This document shows, piece after piece, positions 34,990 to 46,760 of a stretch of 64,000 nucleotides of DNA (within the stretch, counting starts at the first letter, position 1; every line of letters starts with the position of its first letter). The stretch lies in the NCBI GenBank assembly GCA_022478985.1, contig JAKSZP010004217.1, forward strand, positions 54,514 through 118,513, written 5' to 3'. Made by a program: the position numbers and the translations under genes. Source of the DNA: Massospora cicadina (Eukaryota; Entomophthoromycota; Entomophthoromycetes; Entomophthorales; Entomophthoraceae). Below the pieces are notes generated by a model that saw nothing but the letters and a program-made list of their open reading frames with translations, was not told the origin of the DNA and searched no databases.

Positions 34990-35640
34990 TGATATTTTCA
35001 GCAGTGTTTTTGCTTTGTGAGGTATATCAGGTGCTAGAGTGTGTTTATCCGGAGTGGTGGGCAAGTAATAGGACTGGTGAAGACCGGAGAAAGGATTCTA
35101 ACAATGCTGAGGTCAGTTGAGTTGCAGCTGATTAATCAGACGTTTGGTTGGGTTCAGTTCCATGGGCAGCTGACAAAGGCGTCAGGGGGTGAGGATTCAT
35201 TTGCTTTACAGTTGATCCAAGTTCTTAATGTTCTTGCCAGTGAAGCTTTCAAACTGGGTACAGGAACTTTTGGAGGATCAGGCAGGGTTGCATGGATAAG
35301 CAGAGGAGTGTTTGGACTTGAATGACAGAGCTGAGTGTCCAGATGAGGCGCAAGATTCAGATTGCTCAGCATTGCTGCAGTGCAATCAGGAGAGGAAGTC
35401 TGTGGAGGAATATGGCTGGATGTTCCAGGCATTGGCCAAAGCAGCCAAGGCGTCAGAGTTCAAGCTTCTTCTCATGTTCCGTCAAGATTTTAGGCTGCTT
35501 TATTGTTGACAGTGGATGCAGTGCGGCCTGCAGCAACGTTGAAGAAAGAGGTGGCCTTGACCTTGCAGGTGAGCGGCAGATGGCTTTGGCCCGGGATTGC
35601 CGGGAGTTGATACATTTCCCAGGTAGTTTGATTGGCAGAA
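34990..35640 (+). pseudogene. Element F gag, decayed
   Basis: MFIRSGGQVIGLVKTG at 35041 starts a reading open to 35325 (FALQLIQVLNVLASEAFKLG). A second frame (35312-35509) and a third continue to about 35640. The position between the 5' LTR and protease makes this gag. No zinc knuckle is visible, which is common in chromoviruses of this type. The exact start is uncertain. Confidence 0.55.
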
Positions 35641-35644
35641 GGCT

Positions 35645-38600
35645 ATGAGACGAGCAGGTTCTAAGCCAGTGCACAGCTCAAAGGGGTTCAGGTATGTGGA
35701 GGAAGAAGAAAAGGGCCAGGGAGAGCCTGGGGAGGGAGGCGAATTGCCAGATGTGACAATGGCTGAGGCCCCCATTCAGGTCCCTGAGGCCCTAAGAAAG
35801 AAGTTTGCACCTTATTATTTTCGCAAGAGACCAGTGAAGAAAGTGTCCCAGAATAAACCGCCTTCTTCGCTTTATTCATATTTATTTTTACCCGTAGAAG
35901 TGTGGGATAGTTTTGGGAAGAAGGAGTGTGGAAAGGTTCTGGCCCTGGTGGAAACTGAGGCAGATAAGAATTAGATGGATGAGGAGTGGGCAAGATCATG
36001 TGGATTGCCGTTGCAGGAGGATGGATTTGTGTTGTTGGAGGGTACCACCAAGAGGACTGCGATCTGGAAGGTGCAGGATAAGATCCTGTTGAGACAAGGC
36101 CCAGATGAGTTTGAAAAAGAATTTCATGCTGTGGCAAATTTGCCTCATCCAGTGGTGCTGGAGATGAGGTGGTGGCACCAGTTAATGCGCATTTTGATAT
36201 AATGAAGGGGAAAGTGCTGTTGTCACCTGGGGGCTCAGATGTGTGGGAATGGGAGTTCCAGTACAAGGGGTCATCAGTGAAGCGTATGGGGGGAATATCT
36301 TCAGTCGCGCCATTGGAGGGTTTGCCAGAGGAGTATCAGAATTTTGCCTTAGTGTTTGAACCTAAGGGTGAGGCACCCTTCCCGCCTGCAGGGGATTTTA
36401 CATTTAATTTTTGGTTTAAAGAGGGCTCTGAGTTGACAAGGATATGTCCAGTTTATCCATTTGAATCCTCAGGCTTGGGAGGCTCTTGATGAATATGTTC
36501 ATAAGATGCTAGGTTTAGGTTTAATTGTGTCTTCCAAATTGTCTGTGGTTTTTCCAGTGCTGCGGGTGCCAAAGGATAGTGGGGAGCTATGTCCTTGTGT
36601 AGAATTCTGCCGGCATAATGCAGTGACAGAGGCTGGCCCTTATCTGATGCAAGTCCTGGAGGACATTCTGTCCATGATGTTGCGATGTGTGGTCTTCACC
36701 AAATTGGATCTGGTTCATGCGTTCAATCAGATTCCTGTGCGGCCAGAGCACCAGAAGTATACCGCGTTTAAGTGCCACTTGGGGGATTTTAGTATTGTTA
36801 TGCCATTTGGGCTGTGAAATGCCCCCCAGTTTTCCAACGCATGATCGACTGTGTGTTGGAGGGATTGGTGGGTCGGTGTTGCGTTGCCTATATGAATGAT
36901 ATTCTAGTATTTTTCAGGTCAATGCAAGATCATGTGAAGGATGTAAGGAGTGTGCTGGAGGTGATAAGCCAAAAGGGTTTGAAGTTAAAGCCATTTAAGT
37001 GTAATTTAATAGGAACTTGGTGACCTTTCTGGGGATTGAAGTTTTCCAGTGGGTTTTTTGATATGTCCTGATAAGCTGAGAGCGGTGAGGAATGGAAGAC
37101 CTCCAGGAAGCAGACTGAGGTGCGGAGATTTTTGGGAGTGGTGAACTTTATGAGGAGGTTCTCCAAGAATTTAGCCAAGAGGGCTATTCTATTGACAAGG
37201 TTGACTGGGAATGTACCCTTTGTTTGGGAGGAGGCTGAGGAAAGGGCTCTACAGCGGAAAAAAGAAGTCTGCTGAAAGCCCCAGTTCTGGGCCAACCTAG
37301 CCCCAACATGCCTTTTTAGTGGAGATGGATGCGTCAAACTTTGCTTGGAGCGGTGTATTGCAGGAGGGTAAAGATGGGGTTGAGCACCATGTCTGTTACT
37401 TCAGCTGGAAAATGGTGCCCGCTGAGACAAATTACCCGGTCTATGAAAAGGAACTTTTGGCAATAGTGATGGCATTGCGGGAGTGGAAACAACACCTGCT
37501 GTACCCCAGGCATCCAGTCCTGATTTGGAGTGATTATTGAGCCTTAGAGTATTTTAAGTCCCCACATCTGAAGAATCAGAGACAGGCTTGATGGCACTTA
37601 TATTTGGTTCAGTATGACTTGTGGATTGAGTATACGCCAGGGAAACAGAAAATCTTGCCTGATTTGCTGAGTTGTGATTCAGATTGGTATTTTCTGGTAG
37701 GAGTTGAGGAGCTATAAACCGCTACAATGTTGCCATTGAGTCTGTTTGCAATGATCCGGGTTGAAGAGAAGGAATCTCAGGGAGATTCGGACTGCGCAGC
37801 AGAGGAGTGAGTTTGGCTGGCAGATTTTGGATGAGACGAGAGAAGAGGAGGCGAGCAAGAGACCTGCAAGGTTCTCAATCTAGGGAGTTCTTATTTATCA
37901 TGAAGGAAGGATCTGGACTCTGGTGATGAGTCTGCAGCAGTAAGTGTTGGCAGCTAACCACTATCATCCTTATCCTGGACATCCAGGCGGGGAGAAGACT
38001 CTGGACTTGGTTTATCTGCAAAATTTATGGAGGGGAGAGACTGCAGCAGTACGGCAGTATGTGGAGTGATGTTTAATGTGTGCCAGGTCAAAGTCCCGTC
38101 ATATGGCGCCAGGAGGGAAATTGAAGCCGCTTCAGATTTCGTCTAGGCCTTGGGACTCTGTGAGTGTGGATTTTATCACATGGGTTGCCTAAGTCCCAGG
38201 GGCTGGACGCCCTTATTTTTGTTGTGGATCGCCTGACAAATTATGAAAAGTTTTTACCTTGTCAGTCAACCATCTCTGCAAAGGTAACAGGTCAGATCTT
38301 TATGAATGAGGTCTTTTCCCAACATGAGGTACCAGAGAAGATTGTGTCGGACTGGGGTCAGAAGCTCACATCTTGGTTCTGGTTACTTCAGTTAGAAAAC
38401 TTGATGATAAAGGCCTTTCATTTATAAGCTCACCACCCCCAACTGGATGGCCAAATTGAGAGGGTAAATCAAATAATTAAGTGTTTGAGGTGTTACATCC
38501 CAGGGCGGCAGGATGGTTAGTTGAGTTGGGTGAAGCTGGCGCAATTTGCATACAACAAACACAAGAATGCATCCATGGGAATGGCCCCATTTTTGCAAAT

Positions 38601-39178
38601 CATGGTCAGCACCATAGGGTATGGAGCCTTGGGAGCAGGGTCAGAATCCAGCAGCAGATGAGCTGTCACATGAGACTCAGGATACCTTGAGGCTCCTGAG
38701 AAGGAATCTAGAGGTGGGGGTTGCGGCTCAGAAAAGGAAAGAAGATAGGCATCAGTCAGAGGGGAGCATTTTCAAGAAGGGCAATTGGATCTTAATAAAT
38801 GCTTGGAACTATGCCATACCTGTAAGGAGCCAGAAGTTGGGGTAGTGGCATTGGAACTATACAAAATAGTGAGGGCGGTGAACGAGGTGGCATTTGAGCT
38901 GAAGTTGCCAGAGGGATCACGTGTTCATCCAGTGTTGCATGTGTCACAGCTTAAACCATTCTTGGGGAAGCAACCTGAGAGGGCCTCTGCTTTGTTTCCA
39001 GATGAAAGGGGTGCTGAGGAGTATGAGACAGAGGAGATCCTGGACTCAAAGTTGGTGCGGGGTCATCAGTCATTTTGGTCCATTGGAAGGGTCATACAGT
39101 TGAGGAGGCCACGTGGCAGACGTCCAGAGATTGTTCCCAGTGTCCTGGAAAGATCTGAGAGTTCTTGTCTAGGGGGGT
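35645..39178 (+). pseudogene. Element F pol: protease, RT, RNase H, integrase, chromodomain
   Basis: An acidic linker (35645-35760) leads to the protease block LALVETEADKN, stop, MDEEWARSCGLPL (about 35938-36015). There D-T-G-A is changed to E-T-E-A. RT spans about 36380-37020: KMLGLGLIVSS, KLDLVHAFNQIPV, then AYMNDILVF (36886-36912) with Asn for the first catalytic Asp. RNase H lies at 37300-37690 (VEMDASNFAWSGVL, YEKELLAIVMAL, YTPGKQKILPDLLS). Integrase spans about 37960-38900 (YHYPGHPGGEKTL, VVDRLTNYEKFL, KIVSDWGQKLTS, PQLDGQIERVNQ). A stop at 35972 separates the protease from the rest. Further breaks lie near 36460, 36816, 37020, 37540 and 38427. Confidence 0.9.
39020..39170 (+). other. 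Element F chromodomain, frameshifted
   Basis: The integrase frame ends YETEEILDSKLVRGHQS, the first strands of a chromodomain. The next part lies one frame away from 39075 and reads LVHWKGHTVEEATWQTSRDC, with the aromatic and W-x-x-W-type positions of chromodomains. A single indel at about 39070 separates the halves. Chromodomains of this class direct integration to marked chromatin. Confidence 0.85.
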
Positions 39179-39180
39179 GA

Positions 39181-39965
39181 TGTGATAGTTGAGGTTTTCC
39201 CTCAACATCACATTGTCCTGATCTATGATAAGACAGGACAATCTGGTGTGTAAGATAGAGGGGGTGAGAGGACATTAGTCTTGGCTAAACCCCAGGTTGG
39301 GACTGTAACTGGGGAAAGACGGCGATTAGATGCTTTTTCAGGCCTGGGGTCGAACCAAATTGATTTTGAAGTGGCTGATTTCTAGGTTAAAGGTAGATTC
39401 AAATCAGAATCAGAACAATTATGGGGTGTGGTGGCTCATCCACTACGGAATCTAATCTAACCTAAAAAATTGGGGTTTGCTTAAAGCATAAATCAAAAGA
39501 CATAGTGTTAAGCATGAAGGATGATCTTGATCTATGCTTGCAGCAGAGAGCTATAAGTGTAGGGACTTGAGAATAGGAGGTTCTCTAATTCCATTTTATA
39601 TCAACTTGCCTAAAATATATCTAATAAATACGCTCTTAAGCATTACTTATTTTTATTATTGTCTTCTGAGGTTTATTTTGTAATATTTAGTCTAACAGCG
39701 GCCATGTTTGAATATACAAACAGGAGGTAACTTTGAAAGCGAGTTTGGGGAGGCCATTGCCTCCCTATACACCTTGTCTTGGGGTCAGGGCATGTTGCTT
39801 ATGTAAGTATACTCGCAACTGTCCTCCAAGGAATGTTTGTCCATGGTGCCTGTAGCGCACGCACCAGAAGAATGGTTTCAGGGACCTTGTCCGCCCTTTG
39901 GTCATTGACTTTGGTCCTGCTTCCCAATTTCTTAGTGACTCATTGGAAGGAGCTGGTGCGTTACA
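39181..39965 (+). repeat. Element F 3' LTR
   Basis: 785 bp, TGTGATAGTTGAGG...GTGCGTTACA. Preceded by the polypurine tract AGGGGGGTGA (39171-39180). Contains AATAAA-type sequence (CTAATAAATACG). Confidence 0.93.
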
Positions 39966-40958
39966 GAAAGCTTATGAATGGAACAAGGACTGCTACTATT
40001 GGGAAGGAATACTGGACTCTGTAGTTGAAGCCTTAGACGCTTACTAGCTTATAAAAATCAGACGCCACATAATGCAAAGTACAAGTATCAGCCCATGACA
40101 CCTCAGCAGCCATTTCATACCATCAGACTAGAAGTTATAGGCCCATTAACTGAATCAACCAGAGGTAAATGATACATCTCTTTAGAGATCTATCTTTCAT
40201 TGATTAGGTGAAGCAATTGCCATTACCGCACTGATCACCAAAGCTACTGCTGACTTTTTATACAAGAACATATTTAATATACATAGTTGCCTGCAGCGAT
40301 TTCTATGTGATAATGAGAAGAACTTTACATCACGTGTTTTGAGGATCTTATCCACGAGTATGGGAACTCAACAACTATTCTCAGCGCCTTACAACCCATC
40401 AACTAATGAGATTGTAGAAAGAGCAAATTGGACCTTGGCCTCAATATTATGCAGATAGCACTACCTATACACACAATAGACCAATATCTCCCAAGTGCGT
40501 TGATGGCTTTCTTGATAAGTTTCCATCAAAATTATCAAAATGTCAGCATTAAAGCCTTATATGGAAGATCTGGATCACCAGCTTTGTTATATTGTCAATA
40601 TATTCAATGATAATACCAAAGAGCCTGAAAAAGTGCTAATGAGATCAACTAGAAGATTGTTCAACTTCAATTAAAGGCAATGACAAATCTAGCTATGAAA
40701 GTTACAAGAGAAGGTCAAGAATCAAATGCAACTTGGTAACCTTTACCCAGATTTGAGGTTTCATACTTAGAATATACTATCACAATTAAATAGCGCTCCA
40801 AGGAGGAAAATTAGATTCCATCTGGGAAGGGCCATATACTATTACCTTCAATAGTGAGGATGTTTTCACTCAAGTCCTTAGAATCTGGAGTAACTATCAA
40901 CCGCATACATAGCTGCTTTTGAGTTAGTACTCCCCTGACAATATTCTTAAAGGGGTGA
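39966..40958 (+). pseudogene. Element E integrase, 3' part
   Basis: Continues after F. The core is clear at 40300-40460: CDNEKNFTSRVLRILSTSMG carries the second acidic residue, and PYNPSTNEIVERANWTL carries the third (Glu). A C-terminal part follows with stops. AAAGGGGTGA at 40949-40958 directly precedes the 3' LTR and is the polypurine tract. Confidence 0.75.
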
Positions 40959-41710
40959 TGTCAGATATCAGAATATCAAACATGATGGGAATATTTATTG
41001 ACCGTTCAACTCTTTTAACTGAATTGAAACCTAGACCCAAGAAGGGGCTAAAGGAATCACATTGATAGTTTTCCAGAGAAATTGATAGTTGTCACAGCTC
41101 AATTTTCTCTAGGAAAACTAACTGATCAAATCGAGCTAAGATACCCCAAGATGAAGTCCTGCCCATTGAAATGACGGATAGTTAGAAGATCAGGTGACAA
41201 TGACTCAATGTGGCGCTCAAGGCAGTAAATTAAGATGAACTCAAAAAGGGTAATAATCAAGATTCTGCCAAATATTTACCTAACTGACCCCCAGTCTCAT
41301 CTGATTTAGGTGTTCAACTCACAATTTTTCTTGATTGGAAATATGATACAAAGCATTATACCTTCTGGAATGCATTGCCTGACCAAGAACCTTTCTTCTA
41401 GATGTCAACCACCATTAATCTTATTAACATCTTTTCCCTTTGGAGTTTATATAATTAAATGTGACATATAAAAATCCTTATTTATACTATAATTAACTTT
41501 GTCATTTTTATATCTCACTCTAGTACTTGACTTAAATAAGTCCATTTAACCGTACTTACCATAGGACTGATACTCTAGATGATAGGGCATAAGTGTTAAC
41601 TTGGCACCCTTTTAATTAAAAAGTATAATTTTATGAGACTTAGTCAGCTTCAAGTATTGATTGTTGCTTCTTGAGCATAGCACCAGTAGGATCAAAAATG
41701 GAAACTAACA
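40959..41710 (+). repeat. Element E 3' LTR
   Basis: 752 bp, TGTCAGATATCAGAATATC...AACTAACA. Partner of 21596-22346, and nearly equal in length despite heavy divergence. Confidence 0.82.
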
Positions 41711-42349
41711 TCTTTAATGGTAAATAGCGACATGAAAATACTATTTAAATTAGTAAATTTGTGCTATAAATTAGCTGTTGGATGATCATTTGATTTAACT
41801 ATAAGCTACATTGACAGCTGTCCAACCTCAAGATATACTTTGCCACCGCAGTGGTGAGATAGTAAAGTATTTATAGCCATACAACTTAGGAAACCAATTA
41901 CACTATGATGTGGAGATAAACATATTTTAATGCTATTGAGACTGAAGTGTAATGATAACATAATGCCGCTGCTATGGCGAGAAATTATAATTTGAGCCAT
42001 AAATTCATTTTACTGTCAGATTTGCCAGTGAGTGGCTGAAAAATGTAAAATGATGTCTCAATCTAAGTGTCCACGATGACTTTAGTTTATAAATAAATAT
42101 TCATAATTGAAGGTCCAAGTCAAAACAGGATCAACAATTCAAGGCAAAATAATCAATATGTTTCACAAATGACTATTGAAATATGGTGATTGGCTAGGTA
42201 GCTTAAGTATAATCTTAAAGGACTATTTGAGCTAGTACAACAATGTGATTTGACACTATTTTTTGACAGCTCATGAGAGATGGTAAGGATATTAGAGGCA
42301 TCAGCGGCACTGGAAGGGTTATAGAAGAAAGTGAAGACTATAATTTTGC
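41711..42349. other. Spacer between elements E and G, nothing recognised
   Basis: AT-rich. A short open stretch on the minus strand (42000-41806, MAQIIISRHSSG...) and another at 42407-42153 have no known motif. No repeats or RNA genes seen. Confidence 0.5.
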
Positions 42350-43179
42350 AATAGATAATGTTTGAATCAACAATTAGCATATATACTAATTGCACAGGTA
42401 AAAACACTACTAAAAGAATAAACTATTTGAAGATCTTATTCTAAAAAACAACATGCACCTTGTTATTACACCAAGGTTTCTATCAAAAATATTTTGTCCA
42501 GGGAAAGCAAACTATAGTCTTAAAATACTCACAGTTTCTGGAAGTACGCAAATGCTCTTCTCTTTCTCTTAGTAGGCTTGCTCTACTAAAGAATAATGCA
42601 CCTAACAAGTAATTAAACCTTTATTATATACTCTTTGACTCTGGAAATCTTATTGGTGCCATCTATTTGGCAACTTAACTGCCCATAGAAATATAACTCA
42701 TTTATATACATTTTCTAGAAAGCCAATGAGACTAAGGCCTTAGCCTGGTGATTTACACCATAGTAGTGAAAATCTAAAAGGGCGAGATGCTGATAAAGCC
42801 CAAAGATAATAGTTAAAAGGTTAGCATAAATTTTTTATCTAACGCAGGGGCAATTGAGATGATGTTAATAATTGACTGCATTATTAGGTTGGATAGCTGA
42901 ATTAATGCGATGTTAATTAGTGATTCAAATTTTTGCTGTGGTAGGGGTTGAGGAATCGATTATAACTCCCATAGCATTAATCAGCAAAGGTGCCATACAG
43001 ATTATTGTGACATTTATCTCCAGTGATTTGACCCAACAAAGGTCAGTAGTAAATTGATAACATAGATCAGCGTTGTCATAGTGGCATGATCAATCAAAAC
43101 ATCAATATAATTATTAGTTTAACCAAATTAGATGCAAAGATAATTTTGTTTACAGGGTTAGTCAGATCAAGTTGCAACT
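42350..43179 (-). repeat. Element G 3' LTR
   Basis: Aligns with 48594-49430 through GAAAGCCAATGAGACTAAGGC, AGATGCTGA, GGGGCAAT and TTAGTGATT blocks. The outer end (plus strand GTTGCAACTT) is followed by TAAACCCCCAATTT, a complemented polypurine tract. Confidence 0.7.
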
Positions 43180-43599
43180 TAAACCCCCAATTTAACAAAA
43201 CATCATGGAACAACCTTTAGCGGTGGTAAACTAGATAATTGTTAATTTGTGGACTTAAGGCCAGATCTGTTGAAACTTCATCAGGAAATTAGCATGCGCT
43301 TGATTAATATAGTAACACTTTATAGAATCCCACAAAGTTAGGCATCAATGGACGTCTTTTTAATATTTTTAATGGGCCCTTACCAGGTGTTCTCCAATAA
43401 GTTGCTGGCAAAATTATAGTAATCTTGATAAATGACCAATTTCCCTAAAAGCAAAGTTAGGTATATTCCATCAATATGCATTATTGCGCTTCCAAGACTT
43501 TACTTTTAAAGACAGAACATTGGAGTAGGCTTTACTATATAATAAAGTTAAGTCTGCGCTATATTTTAAAGTTATCAAGTAGGAGATATGTTCTCTTCA

Positions 43600-45700
43600 T
43601 GGACACATGAGCTAAAATAGTGGGTAGCACGGAGAAAATCTCATATAATAATTTAATGGTGAGTGCCCTGTCACCAAGTGATGGGTGATATTATAAGAAA
43701 AACTGATGGAAGGAAAGAAAAGATTCCTACTAGATGCCTTTTCATTAAGAAATCTATGTAGGATGCTAGAAAGAGCACTGTTTACTAATTCCACAGTGCT
43801 GTTTGTCTCATGGTGGTGGAGTGTAGACAACGTTCCACAAATACTCATAAAATGATTTAACTTAGGAATTATATAAAACATAAAATTATATTTTATTGGC
43901 TAGTATAAATTGTGGGCATCCTGCCAATATATGGTATTTTCCAAAATAAAATTATCAGTCATAGTGGCAAGTAATCCTTTAATCATACTTGACCTTTACC
44001 CACTTGGTGAGGTAGTCAATGTCCATGTTAATATATTTACATTGCATATAATTATAGGGCAGTAGGGTTACAATGTCAATTGAGACAGTATGTTAAGCAA
44101 AGTTGGGTTTAACCTATAAATAAGATTTAGCCATCCAGTAGTGGGCTTCAGCTTGACATTCATTATAACAGTTAAGGGTCACATAAATATCAATTGGCAT
44201 TTATGACAAAAAGGTAGTGTTGCTTCTGTTGTCTAAGTGTCTTTTTGTAGCGCCTATGACCCATTACCTTATGAGAACATATAGTAAAACCAGTTCTCTC
44301 AGATGATCAGGGTGCTAGTATTGTTGTCCATTCATTACTTCATAAGATGTACTTTTTGACAATGGTATTTTTATCAGATTTTTCAAGTTGCTTGAACCTA
44401 CTCAGGTTCATTGCCTTATTTTTGAGATAAAATTTTATTGAAAATTTTTGGCCAAGTCAGACGTTAAGAACACAGTAGGCAGTCAAGAAAGACAATCAGC
44501 GTTATGATGTTTTATTCCATGCTAGAGCTGAATTTAGAGGGTCATAAGCTTGTAGCTTCAAAGCTTAATAAAAAACTGCCCATAATCCTTCTTCAGATTT
44601 TGTAGCCAGCAAAAGGAGGCGTAGTTGGTTACTACATTAAAGAGCACCTAATGTACATAGACCTAGAATTACTTATAGTTGTAGATTACCGCCAGACACT
44701 CAGTCTAATTACCATGTAGTTTCATTCATGCACATCAAGTGTTTTTCTAGAATAATCCACCTCATTCTTTTTCCCTTATTGTCATACCAGGATAACACTT
44801 CCCCAAAGGCAGTAAGGGATGCATCTACTTAGATATTTAATGATTTTCTTTAAATTAAGATAGTGAAGAATTAGTTTATTGATAAGGAAAATTCTTAACT
44901 TATCAAAGGCAAATTGGCTGTTTGACATCCAGTCAAAATTGAAAACCATCTTTATCAGATAAAGCAAAGTCTTGCAAGCTTTTATCAAAGTTTTTGATGA
45001 ATTGGCAATATTAGCAATAATTCTCAAAAAGCCTGGACATCTTGCTTGATACTCAGCAGCATGATCCTTAAATCGCTTTAATTAAAGCTGTGTGGAGCCA
45101 TAAACTCTTCTTATTGACAACAAAACCCACATATTCCAAAAGCTTTTAGAAGAAGAAGCACTTGTATGGCCGTTTTTAATGTAAGCTTTGGTGAAGCAGC
45201 GGAAGACTTTTTCTTATCTCTTCAAACGTTCAGTAAACGTTATTATAAAAACGATTATAGCGCCTAATTATATTAGAACGCAGCAAGTTTTTAAATCGCT
45301 TAATTTTGTCCAGGGCACACTGAAAAGCTGTGGGGAGTTGTACAGCCCTTGTGGCATTTGCATGGTTTAGTATAGGCCTAATTCAGTGATCATGGCGCTT
45401 TTCTCCTGTTCACATTTAGGAAGTTCATTTTTCCAATAGCCAGAAAATAATTCTATGGACAAAGAATATTGAATGCCGCCCAAGAAGTTAGCTCAATATT
45501 AATGTGTGGTAATAGATAAGAGTCCTTATTGATAACATTTTTCAACTTCTTAAATCAAGTATTCCGCAATTGAACTCATCTTTCTTTATAAATTGAAAAT
45601 TGGATGGCTTGCGGACTTTTTAAGGGTACTAATATTCCTAATCAGACAAGCTTGTCAATTTCTTCCTTAATGTTTCCATCAGATGCCTTTGATAACCTGT
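43600..45700 (-). pseudogene. Element G RT, RNase H and integrase
   Basis: RT fragments lie near 45300-45650. The region 45027-44782 (FNFDWMSNSQFAFDKLRIFL) is the RT to RNase H connection. Integrase is clearest at 43881-43612: YIIPKLNHFMSICGTLSTLHHHETNSTVELVNSAL aligns with B's integrase core, with the Glu kept. All frames are broken. Confidence 0.7.
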
Positions 45701-46099
45701 ATGGAAGCACACAAACGGGGGATGATTCTTAATATTGACTTAGTGTAAAACGTCTTGTACACAATCTGAATTAATTTCATCTTTTTCAGAAGTCTTTAAG
45801 TATTTTTTAATGAGGGACAGCGCTTGGGCTTTTTAATCCTCAATTAACCCAATGAGGCGTAAATTAAGAATAATTAAAAAATAGATTGATAATAATCACA
45901 TTCTAATCCAAGTTAATTCAGCTTTCCAAACTTATTGATGCTTTGCACTTCCTTGACAGTGAAAATAACAAAAGAAACAATCTGATGTCGCAAAATCTGA
46001 ATGGGATAAGGATATAGATTAGTGACTGAACTATTAGTATATATAATTGGTAATGAAAAACCCAGGCGCAGCAACTAGTTCCTAGTTAAAATAATATAA

Positions 46100-46760
46100 A
46101 AGGTGTAGTTAATTTGCCATATAGTCCTTAAGGAATCTTTATATTGACCTTGTTCCCATTATTATCTGATGGTCTGTTAGAATAGTTGGACTAAAATTAG
46201 AGCAGAGTATATGTCCTTGGATTCCATAATTTGGTTAGACAACTTATTGGTTCAGTTACATATAATGCATTAGTTAAGGGCTTAATGACATCTTTATAGG
46301 TGAGATTAATAAAATCCTGGCTTCAGGGATTGGGGCCACTGCCCTTACTATCATAAAAAAATCAGAAGGATTGGTCCAATATTTACAACGTGTTATTGTC
46401 AAAATCAGCCTTGATTCTCTAAGTCCTCTTAAAAAGAAGGTATTGATAAATGATCATAATTTTATTTTTAAAAAAATGTCAGGAACAGGTATAACACCAC
46501 TGAGCCAAGTTGCAGCGGCAATACACTGTTATCCCCTTCAGATGTTTTGGACATGAGCTATGTGGTTCCATATACTTTAATATTTTAAATATTGAGAGTG
46601 AGGCCAAGTTTTCCACCAAATAAGTGGACACAATACTAAATGGTGCTCCACTATCTAAGATGGCCCTTACTTTGAGTTTATTCAATATGGTATTCATATA
46701 AGTGCACTTATAATAGTAAGTATTGACAAAAATAATTAAGTTGACATTGAGTGTGTCAGC
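46100..46760 (-). pseudogene. Element G protease and dUTPase-like remnant
   Basis: The protease block ILDSGAPFSIVSTYL has Asp at 46653-46655 and Ser next to it, so the usual D-S-G is intact here. Further on (about 46100-46200 on the minus strand) the readings LTDHQIIMGT, KVNIKIP, stop, GLYGKLTTPF fit the dUTPase-like domain of A and B across one frame change. Confidence 0.65.

Larger units (their letters stand above)
34096..39965 (+). mobile_element. Element F: chromovirus (Ty3/gypsy with chromodomain) nested in E integrase
   Basis: 5870 bp with 785-bp LTRs at both ends. It has gag, protease, RT, RNase H, integrase and a C-terminal chromodomain (frameshifted). It differs from the A/B/D/E/G group in LTR ends (TGTGA...GTTACA), primer-binding region, lack of a dUTPase-like domain, and higher G content. 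Flanks GATAA and GAAAG give only 3 of 5 for a target duplication. It is inactive: RT reads Y-M-N-D and the protease Asp is changed. Confidence 0.92.
21596..41710 (+). mobile_element. Element E: old Ty3/gypsy element inflated by three nested insertions
   Basis: 5' LTR 21596-22346 and 3' LTR 40959-41710 bracket 20.1 kb. Removing D (23140-29312), solo LTR N (32937-33607) and F (34096-39965) leaves about 7.4 kb, the same as element B (7359 bp). The remaining plus-strand pieces read in order as gag leader, capsid, knuckle, protease, RT, RNase H and integrase. The primer-binding site is that of A, B, D and G. Stops are frequent and the LTRs differ by roughly a quarter by eye. It is the oldest layer in this part. 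Flanks CCTTA and TCTTT do not form a clean duplication. Confidence 0.85.

Noticed and set aside
35688..36266. 192-codon minus-strand open frame, the longest minus frame in this part
   Set aside because: It is antisense to F's gag/protease, which reads with clear domains; the Pro/Ser-rich product is a shadow.
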